64,000 bases of DNA from Amaurobius ferox (lineage: Eukaryota; Arthropoda; Arachnida; Araneae; Amaurobiidae). Every line of letters begins with the position of its first letter. Position 1 is the stretch's first letter. Below are positions 32,936 to 46,900 of this stretch, one piece after another. The position numbers were made by a program, and so were the translations under genes. The notes beneath the pieces are model-generated. The model saw nothing but the letters and a program-made list of their open reading frames with translations. It did not search any database and was not told the DNA's origin. The stretch lies in contig OX578152.1 of NCBI GenBank assembly GCA_951213105.1, forward strand, positions 97,462,568 to 97,526,567, given 5' to 3'.

Positions 32936-35900
32936 GTAAACTTTTATTTACTTTGAACAAATAATAGATGTATTGTATGTATTGATGTCTGTAGTAAGAT
33001 ACTATATCGGTTTGGTGTCTTTTCCTAATCTACATGACTCATATTCATGGAACTTAACCGGGCGTACTTCTGCCATCGGGAACGAAGCGTCCTAGACAGC
33101 TGTTTATTTTGTTAGGGCTTTTGTGTAATCATCAGTTCTCTTTAAATGCACCTCTTTTGAGTACCTGGCTAAGTTTCTATTTTCTTTGTATAAGGTTTGA
33201 TTCTTTGATATTTCAAATACTTTAATCTGACTGACATTTATAAGTAGACTGTCGAACTTTACATTATGAGACTGTATTTTTTTTCTTTTTGTTTTTACCG
33301 ATGTCTACTGTTTGACATACGTAAATGGTATAGGTGCTTCATTTTTTATAATGACTCATAGGGACTGTTGATAAGCTATTGGCAGTGTGCCAGTGATATT
33401 AGTGAATGATAGTTAAAGTTTTAAAACAATTTAAATAACTTTAAATATGAAATTGTTGAGTTTATTTTGTTTCATTAGGTATTTCTTTTTGTTTTGTAAA
33501 CAAATGCCAAACTTAATTTTATTTTTAGTTTTTGTTACAAGTATAAATAGTTTATAATTTTTCATTTTTATATATCTTATCAACTAAATCAGGCTTGATA
33601 AATTTATTTTAAAATAAAATATTGGATTGTCATTAAAAGTAGTTGAAATTTTTTTTGTGTAAATATCAATCAGTGTTTTCTCTATGCACATTCTTATTTA
33701 AATGTTAAAAAAATGTATATATTTTGATAAAGAATTTTTTGTTATTATGATATTCATAAAATATTTTAATAGTTAATTTAATTATATTTTTTCACTCAAA
33801 AAATATTTACCCATTTCTTAACATAACATGATGAAAATTAGTCTGTCATGATTTTTAAAATATGTACTTCATTGCTGGATTTTAAAGATTTATATAAATA
33901 TCAATGGGTTTCATTAAATGTATTAAAATTGATAGTGCTGAAATATAATATTGCATTTTAAATGTTATCTTTGATAATCTGTAATTAAATTAAAATATCT
34001 TACATTTAGGGTTAACAGGAAAAATTTCTTAGAAATTTATTTTTGTGACCCTTTGTACATGTAGATATGTTTCCAAGCCAATAATTCTTAGAAATATATC
34101 TACACGTAGTCATTCATTAGTGGACACTCATTCATCAGAAATTGTTTTACATCTTGAAATAATATGTACCTCATTGCTGGATTTAAAAATTTATATAAAT
34201 ATCGATGGGTTTTAATAAATTTACTTAAATTGATAGTGCTGAAATATCATATTGTATTTTATATGTTATCATTGATATCCAGTAACTAAATTAAAATATC
34301 TTGCATTTAGGGTCAATAAGGAAAATTTCTTAAAAATTTATTTTTGTGACCCTTTGTACATTTAACTAGATATGTTTTCAAGTCAGTAATTCTTAGAAAT
34401 ATATCTACATGTAGTCTTTCATTAGTGGACACCCATTCACTAAAAATTGTTTTACATTTTGAAATAAATCATGTTGCATTTTAATATTACAGTTTTATAT
34501 TGTATCATAGTTAGTCTTATTTGTAAAACAGGATGTTATCACAGATAATCAGGACAAAAATTTGTTATATTTTAAAATTGATAAATCTCTTATTGCCACT
34601 AAGACAATATATTTTTTTATCTTAATTATTAGTTGATGTGTGTACTGATATGTATATGTTTCATATTTCTCCATGCTATTAGGTAGAAAAGGAAATTATA
34701 TGTACGAGTTTATCGAAAATATGTTCTATACATTAAATTTTAAACCATTATTGGAACATACTCATCTTTGAAATTTGAGATGGGATGAACACTATTTGAA
34801 CACAATTTTGAAAATTTCAATAGTGGACACCCATGTATTGCCTATAAAACTGCTACTTTCATTAATGAGTTGTTTCATTTTTTTTTAATGTTTTAAGTTC
34901 CTGTGTGTAATTTAATTTAGTTTATTTTTTTGTGTATTCATAAATTAGGCTTATATTTATTTTAGATATTTCTGAATTTAAAATTATTCAGCAGCTAAAA
35001 TTAGTTTAAAATTCTTACTTTCTTGTTTCAGAGAAATTTATTTTTGGTTAATGAAGAAAACATATTTCTATTGGGCAAAGTGGCAAGTATTAGATCTTGC
35101 CAAAAGGAGATATTTCCTTTTGTAGCGTATTTCTATGGAAGGATTTGTGTTACTTAAAATTTATATTATTGTAAAAGAGTTACCATAATTTCCAAAATCT
35201 TGGAAATAAATGGATCTTTTGCTATAAATGGATGTTAAGGGCCCATAAAAAGTACTACTTTAATAAAACACCCTCTTATAGCAACCATAATGACAAAAAA
35301 AGAAAAGTTGCACTGAAGTGCATCGTCCTGGGTCCTGAAGTACCTATATATCATATTTTATGATCTTACATTGTTTAGATTTCCTGCTGCAAACTGCATA
35401 TATATACACACATGCAGATATCTTTTATTATGTATAGCTATACTCGCACAGAGCATCTGCACTCTATACTCAGCAAACACCTAACCTGTAGCACTATGAA
35501 AGGCACGAGAGACTTTCACAGTGCTACAGGTTAGTAGCCGGTGGTTGGGTTGCCTAATAAAGCGCATGATGTAAATTTTAGTGACAGAAAAATTGTAAAA
35601 GAAATTTTCCACTCACACAGTGCATTTGATTATTATATGATTAAAGTGTGATTGATTATTATATGATTAAAGTGTGATTGATTATTATATGATTAAAGTG
35701 TGATTGATTATTATATGATTAAAGTGTGATTGATTATATGCATATCAAATATAATGGAATTACATTTGCATAAGAATATGAATATAAACTCATGTATATA
35801 CATGCAAAATTAAAAAAAATATTATAAAATTAACAACTTAATCGGTTTATAATGTCAATTCAAGGATTCAAAGAATTTATGTTAAGCATATTTATGTATT

Positions 35901-38900
35901 TAATATCACTAAAGTTAATGAATACAGAATAGTTAATTTAAAAATGGACTAGCTTGTTCTGTGTTCACCATAAAAATGGAGAATTTTTTGGAGAGAGAGA
36001 GAATAACTCTAGAACTGGAGTAGCTAGAAAGTCTAAATATGGTATATGGTTGTCTTTCGTCCATTTAAGCTACATACAAATAAAAAGAGCTGGTACTTTA
36101 AAAAACTATTCTTTTTCTTTCACTTAATTAATTTCAATCACAATGAGGAATCATCAATGTATTATAAAAAACATTAGGAAAATATCACAAATAGCTTACG
36201 TAACTTATGGGGAAGTGTAGCCAACTTCTAAATCAATTAAATCACTCAACTCTCTGTTGATTTCAAAAGTCTACTTTTCTATAGTATTATCAGAAAGATT
36301 GTCCACATATTTGCTTCTTTCTTTAATACATGGTTGAGGTAGTTTTGTCGGTTCTGTGGCATAACACATTCTATAGCATCTCTCATCAAATATTGCACTT
36401 TATCAGCTTTAAAAGTATGGTTTTCTGATGCTACAAATCTAATGATACCCCACACATGCTTGATGAGATTTATTTTGCAATGGTATGGTGGTAAGCAGAG
36501 AATCCTATGTCCATGCTGGTCAGTAATTTAGTTAATTCAGTGGGATTCCTACTGTAACCTAACATTCGATACAATCGACAATAATTTTGCTTTCAGCATG
36601 CCTGTATCCCATGTGATGTTTTTGTTTAATAAACTTATCAAAAATGATAAAACTTATATCCAAATCTGCCAATAATAATAAAGCAAAAATAATTTATTAT
36701 TATTTTTTTATGCCAAACATTTTTTTATCATGTCAGGTATGTATTTGAGGTGAAATTTTCTGAAAATTTCAAATCTTTGATAGTTTTCAAAAATAGAAAA
36801 TTCGATTGGAAATAAAAAAATTACTTTTAACTTTCTCCAAAATGATTGCAGGGTTTCCCATACTGTGATATTTTGCCTATACCAAGCCAACTAATTCCAC
36901 CTTTGAAGTGAATGAATACAAATATTTTACTTTCTATTATATATAAAAATATTTAAATGTTATGTTAAATATACTTTATTTACTCTTTCTATTCGTTTTG
37001 CAGTTGAAATATTAAAAAAAGTTCTAGTTTAAAAAATATTTTTATCTACTTTTTCGGCACATTATTTCTTTTAGCGGAAGATTACATCTCATACCTTCTA
37101 CTCCACTACAAGTTAGGTGTTCATCAAGTATAGACATTTGTGAAATTTTTAGCAATGAGACTCTGAAAATAACAATTTTATTGGCTCTAAATTTTGCATA
37201 ATTCTTCTTTGGCTGAGACTTATTTCAGTATTTCTTTCAGCCCATTGAAATCTATCCCTGTGTTTGCAATGTTTCTAACTCATAAAATTTATATCAGCAC
37301 TCAATTTATATCAGAACAATAATTTTACTGGCTCTAAGTTTTGCATAATTCTTCTTTGGCTGAGGCTTATTTCAATATTTCCTTCAACCCATTGAAATCT
37401 ATCCCTATGTTCGCAATGTTTCTAGCTCATAAAATTTATATCAGCATGCGGAGAATGATCAGACAAATTGATTCCACTAGGTTTAATATCTCTGAATGAA
37501 CACATGGGAGTCAAACACTGTAAAATACATCATTTTGCATTGTCACATGTTAATATAGAAGCAAAGCTGGATATTGGATATTTTAATGATCTTACAATAG
37601 TGGTTAGCATACTTTTGTATTGCTACAAGTTAAAAGGATGTGTGCTGCGGGAAAAATAAAATTTTCTCTATTGTTGGTGGTAAATGGCTGATTTGAACAC
37701 TTTAAAAAAGTTTTAATATTTAATTAAAAAATTCTAATTAAAATTTTTGGAAAAAGGCCTTTAAGGCACATTAGTTCATGTATAGGTGGTACCAATGGTG
37801 TAATGTCCATTGAGGCTAAAAAGCTGAACCTCCCCTGTTTAAAATCTATTTTAAAGAATTATTTAAACATACTTTTATTTATTATAATTTTCCAGAGATA
37901 TATGTATTATTTAGAAAATTGTTACATTTTACTTACTTAAAGTGACACGATTCAAAGTATTTTTACTTTCCTTATATACATAATGTATAAGGAAAGTATT
38001 GTGACGGGGTCGAAAATTCGAATTCGAGTTTTCGACGGGAGAGCACGTTTCAAGCATCCCTGATCACGAATCAAACATTTTTGAAGTGATGTCTGTGTGT
38101 GTGTATATATGTGTGTGTGTGTGTGTGTGTGAAAGTATGTGTGTGTGTCAGTGAGTCTGTGGAGACGATAACTGACGAACGAATGGACCAATTCGAACCA
38201 AATTTGGTACAAAAATCACAATCCGTAAACACTGGAAGTCTATTGTTTTTATATGGAATCGAATGTTCAGAACCCCCCTAAATTTTCGAATGAAATTTTG
38301 AAAAAATCGTCAAAAAATCAAATCCCCTAATAAAGTTACGCAAATAGACATTTCTTATGTAATTTTTCATTAGGAAACGATTGGCATAAATTTTAGAACG
38401 CTAACATGGACCGTTCTCGAGATATTGTACATTTTTCAAAAAAATTATGAAAAAGTCACATAAAAAAAAATTCCTATTGAGAAACATGTTCACTTTTCAT
38501 ATGTAATACTATGCGATAAATTGAATGACATCATTCTCGTGGATCTAGCTCGTTCCATTCATGAAAAAATATTCTTTGAATAATACTTTTGTATTTGAAC
38601 ACCAATAGTCATTTATCTGCTGTAAGAATAACTTTTTTCTTAGTGCATAACGCTTGGCGAGCTTTTGGCGACGAATTTGGCGGAATGTCGCCAACTTGGC
38701 GACTTTTTTGAAATGTTGCCAAATTAATGAAAATCTCGCCAAATGGATAAAAATGATGCTAAATCAATGAAAATGACGACTAATTGTAGAAAATTCAATA
38801 TCTTGGAAAGAATATTAGTATCTACTATAAGAAAAACCTATTTTTTTACTGTAAAAGTAGTAAATTCATTACATTATATAAGGAAAGTCATGTGTTGCCC

Positions 38901-40109
38901 ACATCAGATTTTTTTCCATATTATAGTGTCTTAGAAGCTGAAATCATCGAATCATTGTGGTCTATAAGAAGCATGGCATTAAAACCACCCATTTGTTAAA
39001 CTCTTCCCTAGCTGATTAACTAACATGAAAGCTAGCTTATAGAAAGGTGTGGTTATTGCTTCTCCCATTTTCAACCCTTTATAAACAATCAATGATTGTA
39101 TGTGGGACATGACATTTCATCAATGATGGGTAGGGGAGGGTAGGTAGTGCAAGGCTAGTAGGATCCTCCATTTTGGGTTAAACGTGATTCTATTAATTAA
39201 TATTCGTAGAAAATAATCATTATTTATAATACTAAAGAATTTGAGTCATTTTTCACTAATAGCCTAGCATTTACCTAACTTTAAACAATATCGACGAAGA
39301 AATATACTAATAATGACTACCATTAAACTTTAGTTTGGAAAGTAGACTTAGTTCTTTATATCGGCATCAATATGGTGAAGTACCCGTTTGTGTATTTGGG
39401 AGTCTTAGAAAGAATAAATTTTATTTCTCTTTAAAAATTCCATGTTAGATGAGAATCCCGTGTTAGATTAAAATCCCATGTTAGATGAAATAAAAATGGT
39501 TGATGATTTTCTAGCGGATTTTTAGCAGATTGTAATTATAAGATATTTTTAAGTTTTTATAGTACAGTATTTGTAAATAATTAATATATAATATTGTTTA
39601 AGGACATTGTTGACTACAGTGATTATCAACTAATCTTATGTTCCAGATTTCTCACAAATTTTCAGTGTATTTTATCATACATGAGTGCCCGTAGAACATT
39701 TTCCGGAGGGTGGGAGTGGGTGTAAACTCAAGAATAAAATGTACAGCATTGTTTAGCTTGATGCTTGCCTTTGTTATCTTGAATAACCAAGTGTCCTCCC
39801 CTATGAGCGACCATGACTTCATATTTAATAAAATGGCCATAAAAGTTCAACTAATTTAAAAATAAGAAAACATTTAAAATGTTAGACTTCGTATGTATTT
39901 ATCTTAGATAGGTAACATATTTTAAAATATTGTGCATTTCATTCACTCTTAGCATTTTTATGTTAAATTATTTTATTTTACTCACCAAGGCAATAAATCT
40001 TATTGAAAATTGCGAATTTCAGTATAAATTAATACAAAAATGTTTTTCAAGTTAAAGTGCCATTCGCTCAGCCTCCTTAGTCAAAAATATCATCCTATTC
40101 TACTGGGTG

Positions 40110-40149
<40 letters not shown>

Positions 40150-40921
40150 TATATACAGGGTGTGGCAAAAAGAGCGTACCGATTTGGAATGTCAATAAAA
40201 AAAATACAAAGCAAGATAAAGAAATCTTTTATACTTGAGAAGTACAAAAAAAATACAAAGCAAGATAAAGAAATCTTTTATACTTGAGAAGTACACACTA
40301 TGCCATTGTTATCCAAAGTTTTGAAGAGTACATCAGTTAAATGACGACCGTCAATGTCGATGCAGTTTTGAAGTCTGTTTCGGAACTTTTGCAGTGATCT
40401 GCAGACCATGTCCCGTGGAATCGCCATGATTTCTTGTGTAATTGTTGCCTTGAGTGCTTGCAAATCTGTTGGTCGATGTTGGTACACTTTTGATTTGAGA
40501 TAGCCCCACAGAAAAAAAATCATGCAGATCGCTTGAGAGACTGCTGTATGGAATCTCAGTAGCTGCCACATCTTCCGGTCTTGTTACGCTTCTAAGGCAG
40601 CCAGGACTCTTTCTTTTTAAAGCCGAACTTGTTCGTCTAAAATTTGAAACCCAATGACGAATTGTTTGTGCAGCCGGAACCGGATCATGACATCCGAGCT
40701 GAAAGCGTATTCGGAAGGCCCGTTGCATCATTATCACAGATGCACCGTTCGTAACAAACTTTTCAACAACAAAAGCACGATGCTCTCCGCTCCAAGCTGT
40801 GACGGTAACTAAAAATGGCATGCGCAAACAAGTCAAAAGAGACCATGCCCACTGCTGTACCTCTACTATGAGCGAAGCAACGCTTCTGCCAAATCAGAAC
40901 GTTCTTTCTGCCGCACCCTGT

Positions 40922-40956
<35 letters not shown>

Positions 40957-43900
40957 TGGATATATATATATATATATATAATTTTAAAAGGAAAAAAATT
41001 AAGAAGTTGATGGCTGATAAATTAATGAATATATTAATCCAGATTTTAAAACTCTTATGGAAAGTTCTTTCTACTTTTTTTTATTTAACATGAATGTTTT
41101 GCAGAAAGCAACAGATTGAATAAGTAAGAAATTGCTCAATTTGTCAGCTCTTCACCTTCTTTGGATTTCATTTCTTTGCTATTCATCAGCAATCAAAGAT
41201 TTTCAAACTGAATAATAAAAATAGAACTGAAACACTTATTCACACCTTTATTGAAAACAATAAAATGAAAACAACGAGTGCAACGAGTCACTTTACTTGC
41301 ATCTGCTATCGCTATAAAGTTTTTATTTTATCTAATTAATTTATTTTTAAAACTGGTGATCCTGCTGCTTGGCACTTGCCAAACATGAACACTTGGTGTC
41401 TGTGAGAAACTCGGTTCTTTTTCGAGGCTAAATGCTCGCCATTTTCTTCAACATCCTTGAGGTCATACACCCGAGACCTCCAACTTAGATATCTGTGGAA
41501 AACAAAGCTATAAACTTTCCTTAGATTTCGGAGAAAGGCACGCAATTTCAGTTGTCATTAAGAGGAGGGAGAGAGATTCCCATGATACGAACATTGGGTG
41601 GTATTTTTTGACACCGGGGGCCTGGGAAAGATTCCAATGTTCTATTCCAAGGTGGTCTCGAGATTAAGGCCTGAATATATATACAATTGAGGGCACGAAA
41701 AAGGGAGAGACGCTTTAACATCTTGAGAGTAGCAGGTCGACTGTTCTTGACTGCTCGTCTCAATACTTCCTTGTATAGCATAGCATTGTATTGTATATTA
41801 ATTCTACCATATTTGCTGTTCATCAATAAACTTGTTTTGTTTTTCAACCAAAGTTGCCTCTTATCTAAATATGCATGGAAAGAGCTCCTGATTCATCTTA
41901 GAATATATTTTCATCAATCCATTGATTCGATACTCAATCTTTTGGAGTGACGTTACCTACAATCAGTCGATGTTCTCGAATGGCACCGACATCCTAGCTT
42001 ACAAACTATTACTTCAACGGAGCGGTCTCCTCGGAGATATTTTGTTCTTTAGCAGACGCAGACTTCCCCGATTTTACCAACGGAGATAACCTGCCTGTGT
42101 CCTTTGGGACAACGCATTCCTAGAACCGCGCAGAGATGTCTTACGGTGTCTTTCACATACATACTTCTTGTTCTCCAACACCGTATATAAAGGGCTGCAT
42201 TTAGATTGTCAGTGGGGCATGATTTTCTTGCTGTTCATCTTGATGGAATGGGAATTACAAACAGTCCCAGGTATTTTCTCTGCACTAGTGAGGTTATGAA
42301 TACCGATCATCTTCTCTTTGGTCCATCCTTCTTTGGAGAGACTATCTACATATGGTATTGGGAAGATAGAGATTTAATATCACATTGTCTTTTATGCAGC
42401 TCTCTTCATCATTTTTTCTACAATGTTTATCTATTTATGTTTTGTATTTTGCTGTGCTCTTGTATATCTTGACTAATTATGTTTGTCCATATGCCTGTTG
42501 CATTAGAAATTATAAAATATATATCTTTTGCTGCAAATTACAGTGAAGCAAATGCCTTTTTGACTTCCATGTAAATCATATGATGTCAAGGTTGTTTGCA
42601 TGTACTTGAACTTGCAATGACTTATTGAAAATTGTTCCCTTTATCTGAATATCGGAGTCTCTGACTGCCTTTTCAGATCAATGTTAAAGAGCATATATGC
42701 AAGCGCATCCCCCTATTTTAGACTTCTCTTCTTGATAAATGAAGTGAGTAGTTAATTTTGCAATTTTTCTCTGCATCTGACTTTCCATAAAGTTGCTTTT
42801 GTTAGATTAATTAGTCTTAAGGGAATACTAAGTTTCTCCATTGCCGCAAATAGTTTATCTCCTCCAATAGGGCCTTTTTATACACTTTAAAGGGCCTTAG
42901 GCAGCTTTAAAGTGTATAAAAAGGTGAAAAGTGATGATTCTGTTACTCTTTAAAGTAACTCTTTAGTTAACATTATGGTAACTATTTAGTAACTTTAAGG
43001 TAACTCTTTAATTTCGTAAGACTCTTCAGTTTTTATTTTTGTCTTTTAGTGTTATCTGGTCGAATGTTGACTTTCGAATCTAGGAAGTCACACTGGTAAT
43101 TCACAATGACCCTATCTAGGTGGTGTACCAGTTTCTTATACAGTATATTGGAGGAGATTTTATAAGCCATTTTAAGAAGCTGTGTTAAGACCTGTAATTA
43201 CTGCATTTTAATTGGTCTCCTTTCTTTTGAATTGGGCAGATAGATACACTTAACATATATATTTCATTTTATTGAATTCTCAAATCTCTTTTAGGGAGTG
43301 TAAATTCTACTGTTCATAAGGATAAAAAAACTGCAACCATAACCAGCACATCTCTTTGTTTTTTTTAATACATGCTTATTAAGAAGGGAAATAAATGAAA
43401 CGTGCAAGATATGAAAAATTCCGTATTATTTGGAATTCTGAGAATTTCCCAGCAATAGTATGAACTCATTGAGACATATGTATCTTACAACATTGTTGTC
43501 AAAGTATAAAAATTTAAGTAAAATAGATGATAATAGAGCACATTTGGCCCAAAATAGATGTTGTAAGATGCAGAGTCAAGACAATTGGGGAGCAAAAATC
43601 TCAGTCTAATTAAGAAATCTGTACTTTGAACATTTTTCGGTTTTAGCTAGAAAAGCACATATTTGAAAATACAGAATTTTTTAAATAGATATAATAAAAG
43701 AACACTTTTGGCCTAAAATAATGAATTGAAACCACAGCCCCACAATTGAACCCACAGCATACATCATTTTTTAACAATCTTTATGTGGTTATTGCTATTC
43801 ATCAGAAATTGTAATGCTGAAAATTTTTCTGTATAATATTTTAGGTTCTCTTTCTATGTAAATTAGTATGTATTTTTTCACTCTTTTCCTAAGAAATAGA

Positions 43901-46900
43901 ACTGGATATGTTAAAGTGAGCAAATGAGTAATTGTACCCAAAAATGTGTATTATAAAATATAAAAAATATTAGAAGGCAGCATTCTACAGTTTTAAATAT
44001 TCTTTCAAGTGAAATCCCAGAAATCCAGGTTAACTCTATAATAACTGAATATTTTGGACCTTAGCTGCATAAAGGGGAAAAGTAAAAACGGAATATATCT
44101 ACAAAAGAGTAAAGAAAAATATATCAAAAACTAGAGAAACAAGGAAAACACAAGATTTGGCTTGTGTTGGTTATTATTAAATATAAAACACGTTATTTTA
44201 ACTTATTGAATTAATTGAATTCCGATAAATTTGTATTATTTTGCAATCCAGGTAAAATTAAATTATTTATTTAAAAAGAACATTTGATTAAGTTCTTGTT
44301 ATTTAGAAGTATGAAATTGAAAATGTGAATTATTCAGTATTTACTACCAGAAATTTCTTTGAAAGAATGAAACAAAAATTATTAATAATAATGTTAACAT
44401 TATTAAATATCTTTATATGACTTTTTATATTTAAAAACGTGTGGTTTTATTTATAAGGAAATACCATGTGCCGTTTTCGAGAAATTACACATTTCTTTAA
44501 ATGGAATTAATTGTAAAAAAAAACTGATCAGTACTATCAAATAAGTAATTATCTTGTAAGTACTTTTAAATCCAACATACGTTGAAAAGATCAGTTAGAA
44601 AGCAATAGTTTTCAAATGAAAAAGATATTTTGAAAGGTATTTTTACCAGTTCGTTATATCTTCAGAAATGGATTAGCAAAAACTACTTATGTTTAAATAT
44701 AGAGATAAATTACAGAGTTAGCGCACTTTGCATGTTTTCAAGCTTGTCCCTTTCTGCTGGAGGGATGATAATCATATTCGAATATTGGTGATGCTATGGA
44801 TTTGAATGAAGTTCGCTATATTTTGCATCAATTTTTGAACACATTCTTATTTGACATATTATCATCAAAATTTTTGTTTATTGGCATGCACATGTCAAAT
44901 ACTTACCACTACACCTTGTATCGAAGAACACTACCTAAAATATTTTCAATCTCCAGGCTACAAAATCAATGGCTCCTTAAATGTGCAATAGTAACAGTGA
45001 AACCTATAAGTAGGTAATACAAGGTAGGATCGAAAAATTCGGAGACTGGCTTACTTGATGGATATGATTTATTGATATCATGTGTTATACACAACCATCT
45101 TTAAAGTACTCCCCCCTCTGCAGCTATGCACTTCTGTCAGCACGAGTACAGTTGCTGAGAACATTCCTGGAAGCCTTTGGACGAGATGGTCTTCAGTGCA
45201 GCCGTCACAGCTTCTCAATCTCAGATGCACTCTTGAAACACGTCCTTTGAGTTCATTTTTGAGACGGGGGAACAGGTAAAAATTGCATAGGGCGAGATCG
45301 GGTGAGTAGGGAGGGTGTAGAAGAGTTGATGTTCCATGTTTGGCCAGTATGGACTGCACCATGAAAGGCCGATGAGTTGGGACATTGCCATGTTGCAGCA
45401 CCCAATCCTTGCTTTTCCAGAATTCTGCGCATTTCCGGCGAATAACATCACAGAAACGAGTCAAGATCTGGGTGTACCTCTCCTTGTTCACTGTTGCTCC
45501 TTCCAGTATGAACTCATAATGCACCAAGCCCTTCTGGTCAAAAAACACCTCCAGTATTACCTTCCCCTTTGAATGGTCCAAATGGAACTTTTTTGACTTC
45601 TGGGTGTACCTCTCCTTGTTCACTGTTGCTCCTTCCAGTATGAACTCGTAATGCACCAAGCCCTTCTGGTCAAAAAACACCTCCAGTATTACCTTCCCCT
45701 TTGAATGGTCCAGATCCAACCAGAACTTTTTGACTTCGGCGACGATGGTGACTTCCACTGTGAAGATTGCTGTTTCGTTTGTGGGTCGTACAAGAAACAC
45801 CACGTCTCATCACCGGTGATAATTTCTGAAAGGAATGTCGAATCTTTGCCAGCAACGTCAATTAGTTCTCCACAGATCCGCATGCGCCCATCACACTGAT
45901 CTCCGGTTAGCATTTTTGGTACAATCTGTTGACACACAAGATGCATGTTCGGTTTGTCCGTCAGGATAGCTTGGCAGCTCCCGTACGAAATTCCTGCTTT
46001 TTCAGCAATAACGTTGATGGTTTGAAGTCGGTCGGCACGCACAATTTCCGCCAACTTTTGAATGTTGTCCTCCGTAATTGATGTTGAAGGCCGCCCAATC
46101 CGCGGATTACCATTTACGGATTCACAGCCGTCCGTAAATCGGGAGTGCCATGAAAACACCTTCAAACGACACATTGCTTTCTCACCGTAAACCTGCTGCA
46201 CCATGTGCAATGTTTCTGTCGGCGATTTTCCCAAACGCTTGTAGAATTTGATATTCGCACGTTGTTCTTCAAATGCCATTTCCGTTTTCGACGAACGCGA
46301 ACGACTACAGTTCACTGACACTTATTTGGTGAGCCCTGGGCTGCGGTAAGTTCACTGACATGCATTGTCTGGAAAAACACCTGCTTCTTCCTTTTCATAT
46401 CTAGCGCACATGTGCCTCTACGCCACGATAAAATAGTTCTCTTCTCCAATCAGGGTTGGAGATTTCAGCGCAGTCTCCGAACTTTTTGATCCTACCTTGT
46501 ATAAGAAAACTTCACGATAAAATGCTATGAACTAAATTCCTATATAACGCATTTTAAAATGTTTCCAAATAGAAAAGAAACCTCCAGCATTACCTTCCCC
46601 TTTCAACGGTCCAGATCCAACCAGAACTTTTTAACTTCGGCGATGATGGTGACTTCCACTGTGAGGACTACCGTTTCGTTTGTGGGTCGTACAAGAAACA
46701 CCACGTCCCATCGCCGGTGATAATTTTTGAAAGGAATGTCGGATCTTTATCAGCAACATCAATCAGTTCTCCACAGATCCACATGCACTCATCACACTGA
46801 TCTTCGGTTATCATTTTTGGTGCAATGTGTTGACACACATAGTTCATGTTCAGTTTGTCCGTCAGGATAGCTTGGCAGCTCTTGTATAAAATTCCTGCTT

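Larger units (their letters stand above)
45020..46499 (-). mobile_element. Full-length mariner element
   Basis: Flanked by TA on both sides, with terminal repeats CAAGGTAGGATCGAAAAATT on the left and, reversed, CAAGGTAGGATCAAAAAGTT on the right. Transposase on the minus strand (see 45078-46321). Fragments of the same family are at 5382-5660 and 46573-48240. It sits in CELF intron 1, antisense to the gene. Confidence 0.93.

Noticed and set aside
35627..35733. CRISPR-like array
   Set aside because: The 26-bp units are contiguous without spacers, in a eukaryotic intron.
42206..42472. 88-residue ORF in intron 1
   Set aside because: No domain, no splice or start context, and a composition like random AT-rich sequence.
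45078..46321. Host SETMAR-type gene
   Set aside because: Terminal repeats and TA flanks show a mariner element; no SET domain is attached, and the catalytic residues are lost.
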